A DNA stretch of 5,445 bases from an uncultured bacterium (GTDB lineage Bacteria > Pseudomonadota > Alphaproteobacteria > CAISDR01), in the NCBI GenBank assembly GCA_903884125.1, contig CAISDR010000513.1, positions 1 through 5,445 of the forward strand, given 5' to 3'. Shown here in pieces: positions 1 to 5,445 of this stretch. A program made the translations under genes and the position numbers. Positions within the stretch are counted from its first letter, which is position 1; every line of letters starts with the position of its first letter. Below the pieces are notes generated by a model. The model was not told the origin of the DNA, did not search any database, and saw nothing but the letters and a program-made list of their open reading frames with translations.

Positions 1-1327
1 CGCTGAAATCCGGTACTGCCTTGCCGACCGGCACAATCTTATTACCGTCCCAAAGCCCGAATGTGAATTCAGCGTAGCTTGAGGATCGGGTGCCAATTTT
101 CCGCTGGGCATGCATCAGGATTGCGTCAACCACGTGGGGGCCGCGCTTCCAACTATACCAATGACCTTTTTGATGACCGGCCAGATAGGGGCTGTCAGCC
201 CGTTTGATGATTATGCCGTCTGCATATTCCAGTGTGTTCGCCAGTAATGATTTCAGGTCAGCCGGTCCGGCAAATGGTATGAGCGCTGACAGATCAAAGC
301 GGGATGGTGCCAGCTCAGGTATCAGACTGGCAAGTTTTGTGCGCCGTTCGGACAGGGGCAGGGGCCGCATGTCCTGGTTATCCAGATAAAGCAGGTCGTA
401 GGCGCGGATATGTGCCGGGTACGCCGCCAAAAGCTGCCTGCTTGCCTGTTTCCGATTCAGGCGCTTCTGGAGGTCGGCAAAAGGTTGTATTTTCCCCTCG
501 CGCCGGATCAGCAATTCGCCATCAATTGCAGCATCAACACCGCAAGGATCCAGCAGTTCTGGAAAGCGCTGAGAAATGTTTTCGCCGCTCGCCGTGTAAA
601 GCCGTACCTTGCTGCAATTGGACACCCATTGCACCCGGACACCATCCCATTTCCATTCGGCAAGATATTGATGCCATTCATCATCCGGAATATCTCCGGG
701 CGTATATGACGCTGCCCGCATAGCAGTACGAAACGGCAGGCTGGTTGCCGTGACAGGACGTGGACCGGAACCTTCTGCATAGGCCAGCAATGCCTGATAG
801 GGTGGTATCTGGTCATGCCATATTTCTTTGATCATTTCTGCTGACTGCGGCCCCAGCGCGGCCACTGCCTGCTTGATCAGGACAGCGGCCATTGTACTGT
901 GGGTAGAGCCGGTCAATGCCTTGACTAGGCCGTAGCGACCGTTTGCATCCAGTGCATCCAGCCATTGTTCCAGCAATAAGGCGATATCGTCAGGTTTTGC
1001 CGCACCTAGCGTCTCGACAATGTCGCCAAGACCGGGTGAGCGGTTGGCACCATGTCGCACAGGCCAGACAAGGGCGATTGTCTCCGCCAGATCGCCGACA
1101 AAATCATGGGACAGTTGAAATAGTTGGGGATCAATCCGAGTGCCGACAAGGGTTTTGAATGCGCCGATCCTGACTGTCTTGAACCGCAACCCGCCGGAAA
1201 GTGCCGCAAGGGCATATCCGCGTTCGGGGTCGGGGGTCTGCCGCAAAAAATCAGTAAGGATTGATATTTTGCGTGATTGCTGTGGTTCAAAGCTCAACCG
1301 GTCAAGCAGGTCCGCAAAATTCTTCAT
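1..1327 (-). CDS. ATP-dependent DNA ligase of the ligase-associated repair cassette (cisplatin damage response type), 3'-truncated by window edge
   Basis: Seals nicks through a ligase-AMP intermediate and is presumed to act last in the repair cassette. Reading from the ATG at 1327, the frame stays open for 442 codons to the window edge. Residues 1-200 match the family's N-terminal DNA-binding region (start MKNFADLLDRLSFEP). The nucleotidyltransferase domain follows: motif I EWKWDGVR with adenylated Lys226, a DGEL segment at 269-272 (Glu271), motif III RAYDLLY at 308-314, motif IV DGIIIK at 370-375 and motif V WYSWKR at 390-395. The family usually runs to over 500 residues, so most of the OB domain with motif VI lies off the left edge. 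Odd points: the usual motif Ia Ser-Arg is Thr245-Ala246, the motif IV Glu is Asp370, and the first motif V Lys is Ser392. The start is fixed by the ATGA overlap with the upstream exonuclease and a GGAA Shine-Dalgarno-like run 8 bases upstream. The family is clear; retained activity is inferred. Confidence 0.93.
   Translation of the reverse strand, partial: MKNFADLLDRLSFEPQQSRKISILTDFLRQTPDPERGYALAALSGGLRFKTVRIGAFKTLVGTRIDPQLFQLSHDFVGDLAETIALVWPVRHGANRSPGLGDIVETLGAAKPDDIALLLEQWLDALDANGRYGLVKALTGSTHSTMAAVLIKQAVAALGPQSAEMIKEIWHDQIPPYQALLAYAEGSGPRPVTATSLPFRTAMRAASYTPGDIPDDEWHQYLAEWKWDGVRVQWVSNCSKVRLYTASGENISQRFPELLDPCGVDAAIDGELLIRREGKIQPFADLQKRLNRKQASRQLLAAYPAHIRAYDLLYLDNQDMRPLPLSERRTKLASLIPELAPSRFDLSALIPFAGPADLKSLLANTLEYADGIIIKRADSPYLAGHQKGHWYSWKRGPHVVDAILMHAQRKIGTRSSSYAEFTFGLWDGNKIVPVGKAVPDFS
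1324..1327 (-). promoter_or_regulatory. ATGA stop/start overlap coupling exonuclease and ligase translation
   Basis: On the minus strand the exonuclease stop TGA (1326-1324) shares bases with the ligase start ATG (1327-1325). A GGAA run (complement of 1336-1339) lies 8 bases before the ATG, inside the exonuclease 3' end. This layout is typical of translational coupling by ribosome re-initiation, which would keep exonuclease and ligase near equal amounts. The overlap is seen directly; coupling is inferred. Confidence 0.8.
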
Positions 1328-2337
1328 GATGCCGGTTCCAGATCATAACCAACAAGATGCAAGGGGCGTGCAGTGATGCCATTCAATTCGCACGCGCGCA
1401 CCAGCGCTTCCTCGGACCCATGGGTGACCCAGACTTCCGCAGGCTTTATGTCATTGATGGTTGCCAGTAACTCGGGCCAGTCAGCATGATCGGAAATGAT
1501 TAGCGGTAATTCCACACCCCGTGAGCGCGCGCGTGCGCGAATGCGCATCCAGCCCGATGCAAAGGCGCAGACCGGGTCCGGTAACTGATTGAACCATTTG
1601 TCAGTCATCGCCTGTGGCGGGCCAATGATGATCTCGCCGGATAAAGTGTTGCGGGATTTCGGGCCTGCCGGTATCAGCAGACCCAGATCGACACCCAGAT
1701 TTTGATAGAGTGCACACAGGGCAATCATTGCCGAATGGGTATAAATGGGGCGGTGATATCCGGCGCGGCGTAATTCAGCGATCAATCGTTGAGCTTTGCC
1801 CAATGAATAAGCGCCAACGAAATGTGCGCGATCAGGGAATTGCTGCAGGGATTGCAAAAGTCGGCTGATTTCCTGATCAATCGGTGGATGGCTGAAAACC
1901 GGCAGACCGAAAGTTGCCTCAGTTACAAATACATCACAGGGGATAACTTCAAATCTGTCGCAGGTCGGATCGAATGCGCGTTTATAGTCACCCGACACGA
2001 CTGCCCGCAAACCGCCATGTTCGATCAGCACCTGCGCTGAACCCAGCACGTGGCCTGCGGGGTAGAGGCAGACCCCAACCCCGTTTATACTGACCGTCTC
2101 GCCATAGCGCGCAGGTTGTGAATGACCGGCGAAATGGTCGCCCATGCGGGCTGCCATGATGGCCAGTGTCTGGGCGGTGGCAAGCACATGGCCATGACCT
2201 TTGCGCGCATGATCGGAATGACCATGGGTAATAATTGCCCGGTCCACAGTGCGTACCGGGTCGATATAAAAATCACCCAGGGCGCAATAGAGCCCGGCGG
2301 GTGTTGGGTGCAGAAGCTGTTCTATTCCTTTGATCAC
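1324..2337 (-). CDS. ligase-associated DNA exonuclease (metallo-beta-lactamase / beta-CASP-like fold)
   Basis: A 337-residue, apparently full-length cytoplasmic nuclease of the metallo-beta-lactamase superfamily, related to SNM1 and CPSF73 type enzymes; the family is thought to trim DNA ends for its partner ligase. Metal-site motifs are all present: HGHSDH at 38-43 (His38, His40, Asp42, His43), GHVLGS with His96, and SGDYK with Asp117. TEATFG at 139-144 follows. The C-terminal part has SDHADW at 282-287 (His284) and THG at 305-307 (His306), as in this family. There is no signal peptide or membrane segment. The GTG at 2337 is the likely start: homologous sequence (LLHPTPAGLYC) begins within ten residues, the next in-frame Met is near residue 61, and a GGCGGA run lies 10 bases upstream. 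The stop overlaps the ligase start, indicating one operon. All catalytic residues look intact. The exact substrate and polarity cannot be read from sequence. Confidence 0.95.
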   Translation of the reverse strand: MIKGIEQLLHPTPAGLYCALGDFYIDPVRTVDRAIITHGHSDHARKGHGHVLATAQTLAIMAARMGDHFAGHSQPARYGETVSINGVGVCLYPAGHVLGSAQVLIEHGGLRAVVSGDYKRAFDPTCDRFEVIPCDVFVTEATFGLPVFSHPPIDQEISRLLQSLQQFPDRAHFVGAYSLGKAQRLIAELRRAGYHRPIYTHSAMIALCALYQNLGVDLGLLIPAGPKSRNTLSGEIIIGPPQAMTDKWFNQLPDPVCAFASGWMRIRARARSRGVELPLIISDHADWPELLATINDIKPAEVWVTHGSEEALVRACELNGITARPLHLVGYDLEPAS

Positions 2338-2401
2338 CGTTAACCGATCCGCCGTCGTCGGGGCTTTTGGTACTCGCGGCTGGACGGATTATGCTCAGCC
2401 A
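2338..2401. promoter_or_regulatory. divergent intergenic region with candidate overlapping promoters
   Basis: These 64 bases separate the divergent exonuclease and helicase starts, so promoters for both are expected here or in the adjoining coding ends. Plus strand candidate: TTGGTA (2367-2372), a 17-base spacer, then TATGCT (2390-2395), each 4 of 6 against the sigma-70 consensus. It would start transcription close to the helicase ATG at 2402, suggesting a leaderless or near-leaderless message. Minus strand candidate: CATAAT (complement of 2388-2393, 5 of 6) with no good -35. It would give the exonuclease a leader of roughly 40-45 bases. The two -10 candidates overlap. A GGCGGA run (complement of 2348-2353) can serve as the exonuclease ribosome site. 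A GGACGGA run (2382-2388) is 13 bases from the helicase ATG, rather far. The region's role is near certain; the individual boxes are weak guesses. Confidence 0.4.
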
Positions 2402-4849
2402 ATGAGTCTTATCCTGCCCAGCCACATTCAGGCCTATTTTACCCGGCGCGGATGGGAACCGCGACCCCACCAATTGGCGCTGGCACGTGCCGGGCTGGAT
2501 GGCCGTTCGGCATTGTTGACCGCACCAACCGGCGGCGGCAAGACCATGGCGGGGTTTTTATCCTCGCTGATTGAACTAAGTGATCCGGCGCGTCGGGGAT
2601 TGGGATTACACACGCTCTATCTTTCGCCGCTCAAGGCGTTGGCGGTGGATGTGGAGCGCAATCTTCTGGCACCCGTGGCCGAGATGGGGCTGGACATCTC
2701 AATTGAAACCCGCACCGGCGACACGCCAACGGCCAAACGGCGACGGCAGCGCGATCAGCCCCCGGATATTCTGCTGACAACGCCGGAGCAGCTGGCGCTG
2801 CTGCTGTCGTTTGAGGATGCATCCCGCCTGTTCAAATCGTTAAGCGCGATTGTGATTGATGAAGTCCATGCCATGGCGCATTCCAAGCGGGGTGACCTGC
2901 TGGCACTGGGACTGGCCCGGCTGACCACACTGGCCCCCAATGCCCGGCGGATCGGGTTGTCGGCAACTGTCAACGACCCGGACTATCTGGCGCGCTGGCT
3001 GGTACCACAGCCGGGCTCTGCCATGCTGATTCAGGCCAGGGCCGGACCTGTGCCCGAAGTATCGGTATTATCCAGCGATGAACGCATCCCATGGGCGGGT
3101 CATATGGCACGTCACGCCTTTGGCGATGTGATGAACGCGATTGCTGCCCATGACTGTACACTGGTGTTTGTGAACACGCGCGCACAGGCCGAACTGGTTT
3201 TTCAGGGACTCTGGCGGATCAATGATCAGTCGCTGGCGATAGCCCTGCATCACGGATCGCTGAGCGTTGAACAAAGGCGCAAAGTGGAAGCCGCCATGGG
3301 GCGCGGCGATCTGAAAGCCGTGGTCTGCACCTCGACTCTTGATCTTGGAATTGACTGGGGTGCTGTTGATCTGGTGGTGCAGATCGGTGCACCAAAGGGC
3401 TCGTCCCGATTGCTGCAGCGGATCGGTCGCGCCAACCATCGGCTGGATACGCCTTCGCGCGCCCTGCTTGTGCCTGCCAATCGTTTTGAGGTGCTGGAAT
3501 GTGCAGCAGCGGCAGCAGCAGCCATTGAAGGCTCACTGGATGGCGAGGCACCAAAGCCCGGTGCGCTGGATGTTTTGTGTCAGCATATTCTGGGCATTGC
3601 CTGCTCGGGGCAGGCCGAGCCAGATGCCTTATTTGCCGAGGTCACGCGCGCCTTGCCCTATGCCGCATTACCAAGGGCACAATTCGATTCCGCGCTGGAA
3701 TTTGTGGCAACCGGCGGCCGGGCATTGGCAGCCTATGACCGCTATCGGCGCTTGAGGCCAGACAAAAACGGCAGGCTGGTCGTCACCCATAAACGGGTAA
3801 TCCAGTCCTACCGCATGAATGTGGGCACAATTGTCGAAGCCCCGATGTTGCAATTGCGGCTGGTCAAAGCTGGTCGTGGCAGTTCTGCGCGTTTCGGGCG
3901 CCTGCTGGGTCAGATCGAAGAATATTTCATCGATGGCCTGACCCATGGCGACACGTTTTTATTTGCAGGTGAAATTCTGGCCTTTGAGGGTCTGGGCGAG
4001 GATGGCGCTTATGCCAGCCGTACGACCGCAGAGGCGCCAAAAATCCCTTCCTATGAAGGTGGTAAATTTCCACTTTCGACCTATCTGGCTGAACGGGTTC
4101 GCGCCACGCTGGCAGATTCCAGATTGTGGAAGGCGCTGCCCCCTCAGGTTTCTGAATGGCTGCAATTGCAGGTCTGGCGCTCGATCCTGCCGCGTCAGGA
4201 TCAATTGCTGATCGAGACATTTCCACGTTCGGACAAATTCTATCTGGTTGCCTATCCGTTCGAAGGTCGGCTGGCGCATCAGACATTAGGCATGCTGCTG
4301 ACAAGACGACTCGAACGCTTGCGCTGCCGACCGATGGGATTTGTTGCCAGTGAATATTCAATAGCCGTGTGGGCGCTGGGCGACCTGTCGCAACTGAACA
4401 TGGAAACGCTGTTTGATGAAGACATGCTGGGCGATGATCTGGATGCCTGGCTTGCTGAAAGTGCGCTGCTGAAACGCACGTTCCGCAATTGTGCAGTGAT
4501 TGCAGGACTGGTCGAACGCCGCTTTCCCGGTCAGGAAAAGACCGGACGCCAGGTCACGATTTCAACTGACCTGATCTATGATGTTCTGCGGCGACATGAC
4601 CCTGATCACATTCTGCTTCAGGCAACATATGCGGACGCGGCCTATGGTCAACTGGATGTCGCTCGGCTGGGTGATCTGCTGCGTCGGGCGAAAGGACATA
4701 TTGTTCACCAGAAGCTGGATCGGGTATCGCCGCTGGCGGTGCCCGCCTTGCTGGATATCGGGCGCGTGCCGATCCATGGTCAGGCTAATGAAGACCTGCT
4801 GGCATCAGCCAGTGATGATCTGGTGGCCGAAGCCAGCCGGCTGATCTGA
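2402..4849 (+). CDS. ligase-associated DNA damage response DEXH-box helicase (Lhr-Core family)
   Basis: An 815-residue superfamily 2 helicase, the usual Lhr-Core size. Characterised relatives are ATP-driven 3'-to-5' translocases that unwind DNA or RNA:DNA duplexes. RecA domain 1 has a Q-motif-like RPHQ at 21-24, Walker A APTGGGKT at 41-48, TTPEQL at 126-131, Walker B DEVH at 153-156 and SAT at 187-189. RecA domain 2 has FVNTR at 256-260, HHGSLS at 283-288, motif V TSTLDLGIDWG at 310-320 and motif VI QRIGRANHR at 339-347 with its arginine fingers. The winged-helix and Lhr-specific C-terminal domains follow, with ETFPR at 605-609, FEGRLAHQTLG at 620-630 and KTGRQVT near 713-719. I chose ATG 2402 because family similarity starts there (LPSHIQAYFTRRGW). 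The in-frame TTG at 2330 would overlap the divergent exonuclease start and adds an unfamiliar 24-residue leader. The gene is transcribed away from its partners and has no co-directional gene downstream in this window. All motor motifs look intact. Confidence 0.96.
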   Translation: MSLILPSHIQAYFTRRGWEPRPHQLALARAGLDGRSALLTAPTGGGKTMAGFLSSLIELSDPARRGLGLHTLYLSPLKALAVDVERNLLAPVAEMGLDISIETRTGDTPTAKRRRQRDQPPDILLTTPEQLALLLSFEDASRLFKSLSAIVIDEVHAMAHSKRGDLLALGLARLTTLAPNARRIGLSATVNDPDYLARWLVPQPGSAMLIQARAGPVPEVSVLSSDERIPWAGHMARHAFGDVMNAIAAHDCTLVFVNTRAQAELVFQGLWRINDQSLAIALHHGSLSVEQRRKVEAAMGRGDLKAVVCTSTLDLGIDWGAVDLVVQIGAPKGSSRLLQRIGRANHRLDTPSRALLVPANRFEVLECAAAAAAAIEGSLDGEAPKPGALDVLCQHILGIACSGQAEPDALFAEVTRALPYAALPRAQFDSALEFVATGGRALAAYDRYRRLRPDKNGRLVVTHKRVIQSYRMNVGTIVEAPMLQLRLVKAGRGSSARFGRLLGQIEEYFIDGLTHGDTFLFAGEILAFEGLGEDGAYASRTTAEAPKIPSYEGGKFPLSTYLAERVRATLADSRLWKALPPQVSEWLQLQVWRSILPRQDQLLIETFPRSDKFYLVAYPFEGRLAHQTLGMLLTRRLERLRCRPMGFVASEYSIAVWALGDLSQLNMETLFDEDMLGDDLDAWLAESALLKRTFRNCAVIAGLVERRFPGQEKTGRQVTISTDLIYDVLRRHDPDHILLQATYADAAYGQLDVARLGDLLRRAKGHIVHQKLDRVSPLAVPALLDIGRVPIHGQANEDLLASASDDLVAEASRLI
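3503..3523 (+). repeat. GCA-rich triplet run encoding seven alanines in the helicase
   Basis: Seven consecutive alanine codons (five GCA after a change, in all GCA x2, GCG, GCA x3, GCC) encode Ala368-Ala374, just after the second RecA domain and next to the conserved VPANRFEVLEC segment. The stretch is probably helical and part of the domain junction. It is a short, imperfect triplet repeat; length variation by slippage is possible but not shown. Confidence 0.5.
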
Positions 4850-4855
4850 CAATGA

Positions 4856-5445
4856 CTAATGCTGGGATATCGCCAGCAGACCTTCGAGATAGCCGGTCCA
4901 TAATCTGGCAATCGTATGCGTCCCATGACCGCGGGTTTCATCGCTGATCGGCAGCAGTATAAAACGACCATTTCTTATCCGCTTTACCTCGCGCTCCGCT
5001 ATGCCCAGTTCCGGCGGATTGATAAAATCATCCGCCGAATTGATCCACATTACCGGTGCCTTGATTTCACCCAGTCGTGGGCTGGGATTGTAATTGCGTG
5101 ATGCATCGGTCCAGTAAATCGTGTCATTGGCATCTGCGCCATTGATGCGCCCGGTAATTGCCTCATCAACTGATTTGTCCACATCAGCCCGTGTTGGCCA
5201 GATTTTCTGCATATAGACCGGCGCGCTTCCGGCAATGACTGAAAGTGTGTTTGCCGCACGAAGGCCAACCATCGGCTGTTCTGCATAAAAGCCGTCTTTG
5301 AACGCAGGGTCGCTTTTGATCGTATCAATCACCATGCGTCGCCACAGACGGTTGCGTCCGGCCAGTTCAACCGTCAGGCAGGCCAGCGGCATCAGGGCAT
5401 CCATCATATCCGGATAGTCTTCGCCCCAGACAAAGGCATGCATGC
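4856..5445 (-). CDS. MetX-like alpha/beta fold hydrolase, 5'-truncated by window edge
   Basis: The C-terminal 195 or so residues of an alpha/beta hydrolase resembling the homoserine O-acetyltransferase (MetX) group; members annotated simply as alpha/beta fold hydrolase share this cap and tail. The frame runs off the right edge. The first visible Met is internal: it is preceded by two bases (GC) that would complete a Cys codon, fitting the family's nucleophile-elbow sequence GxSxG-Cys-Met-His-Ala-Phe. The catalytic Ser should therefore lie just outside the window. Visible landmarks, numbered from that Met: MHAFVWGE at 1-8, LACL then AGRNRLWRRM at 28-37, DANDTIYWTDASR at 104-116, the acid-loop segment INSADDFINPPE at 134-145 (Asp138 or Asp139), and RGHGTH at 171-176 supplying the likely catalytic His. 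It converges on the helicase with 6 bases between stops. True acetyltransferase, esterase or other acyl hydrolase activity cannot be settled here; nothing ties it to DNA repair. Confidence 0.9.
   Translation of the reverse strand, partial: MHAFVWGEDYPDMMDALMPLACLTVELAGRNRLWRRMVIDTIKSDPAFKDGFYAEQPMVGLRAANTLSVIAGSAPVYMQKIWPTRADVDKSVDEAITGRINGADANDTIYWTDASRNYNPSPRLGEIKAPVMWINSADDFINPPELGIAEREVKRIRNGRFILLPISDETRGHGTHTIARLWTGYLEGLLAISQH
4860..4878. terminator. weak hairpin at the convergent helicase/hydrolase junction
   Basis: TGCTGG (4860-4865) and CCAGCA (4873-4878) can form a 6-bp stem with a 7-base loop, starting 11 bases after the helicase stop and lying inside the last codons of the convergent hydrolase. 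No U-tract follows on either strand, so it is not a classic intrinsic terminator. With only 6 bases between the two stop codons, any terminator must lie inside a neighbouring gene, or termination is factor-dependent. It may be chance. Confidence 0.2.

Noticed and set aside
508..816. Minus-strand ORF of about 100 residues, and plus-strand ORFs over 204-723
   Set aside because: They lie entirely inside the ligase coding region in other frames, and their translations show no family features. The ligase frame carries all the expected motifs.
1520..1550. Alternating GC-rich run that could suggest Z-DNA or a repeat
   Set aside because: It is explained by the conserved Arg-Ala-rich segment (RIRARARSRG) of the exonuclease encoded with GCG/CGC codons.
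2330..2401. Upstream TTG start extending the helicase by 24 residues
   Set aside because: It would overlap the start of the divergent exonuclease, and the extra residues do not look like the family; recognisable helicase sequence begins at the ATG at 2402.
2319..2401. Alphaproteobacterial SOS (LexA) box of the GTTC-N7-GTTC type near the divergent starts
   Set aside because: A single GTTC at 2319-2322 is followed after 7 bases by TTGA, not GTTC, and no GTTC or GAAC occurs in 2338-2401, so no LexA site is supported.
3339..3755. 138-residue plus-strand ORF and several minus-strand ORFs (such as 3068-3439 and 3927-4361) within the helicase
   Set aside because: They are alternative frames of the intact helicase with low-complexity, Trp/Arg/Pro-rich translations typical of GC-biased shadow frames.
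5441..5443. ATG at 5443 (minus) as the true start of the alpha/beta hydrolase
   Set aside because: This Met matches the internal Met just after the nucleophile elbow in MetX-like proteins, and the frame continues past the window edge, so the gene is cut and not short.

Overview
The window (5445 bases, GC in the mid-to-upper 50s by eye) looks like chromosomal DNA of a proteobacterium, most likely an alphaproteobacterium. That rests on recognisable protein families and gene order, not on a marker gene. Coding density is very high: four protein genes, two of them cut by the window edges, and no RNA gene, insertion sequence, CRISPR array or phage gene that I can see.

Layout from left to right: (1) 1-1327, minus strand, an ATP-dependent DNA ligase of the 'ligase-associated / cisplatin damage response' type, with its C-terminus cut by the left edge. 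(2) 1324-2337, minus strand, the partner metallo-beta-lactamase-fold 'ligase-associated DNA exonuclease'. Its stop overlaps the ligase start as ATGA, so the two form a tight exonuclease-ligase operon. (3) 2338-2401, a 64-base divergent intergenic region that must carry the start signals for both directions. (4) 2402-4849, plus strand, the partner Lhr-Core-type DEXH-box helicase, complete at about 815 residues. (5) 4856-5445, minus strand, the C-terminal part of a MetX-like alpha/beta hydrolase that converges on the helicase with only 6 bases between the stop codons.

Genes 1-3 make up most of a known bacterial DNA repair cassette: Lhr-Core helicase, MBL exonuclease, ATP ligase and usually a metallophosphoesterase nuclease, PdeM. 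A plausible division of labour is strand separation or loading by the helicase, end trimming by the exonuclease and sealing by the ligase. The pathway and its natural lesion remain poorly defined. Here the cassette is split into two divergent units, and PdeM is absent from the helicase's downstream side. The ligase keeps its nucleotidyl lysine but departs from consensus at positions in motifs Ia, IV and V. The hydrolase has no evident functional link to repair. I see no wholly unknown system; the unusual points are the layout, the missing fourth member and the ligase substitutions.
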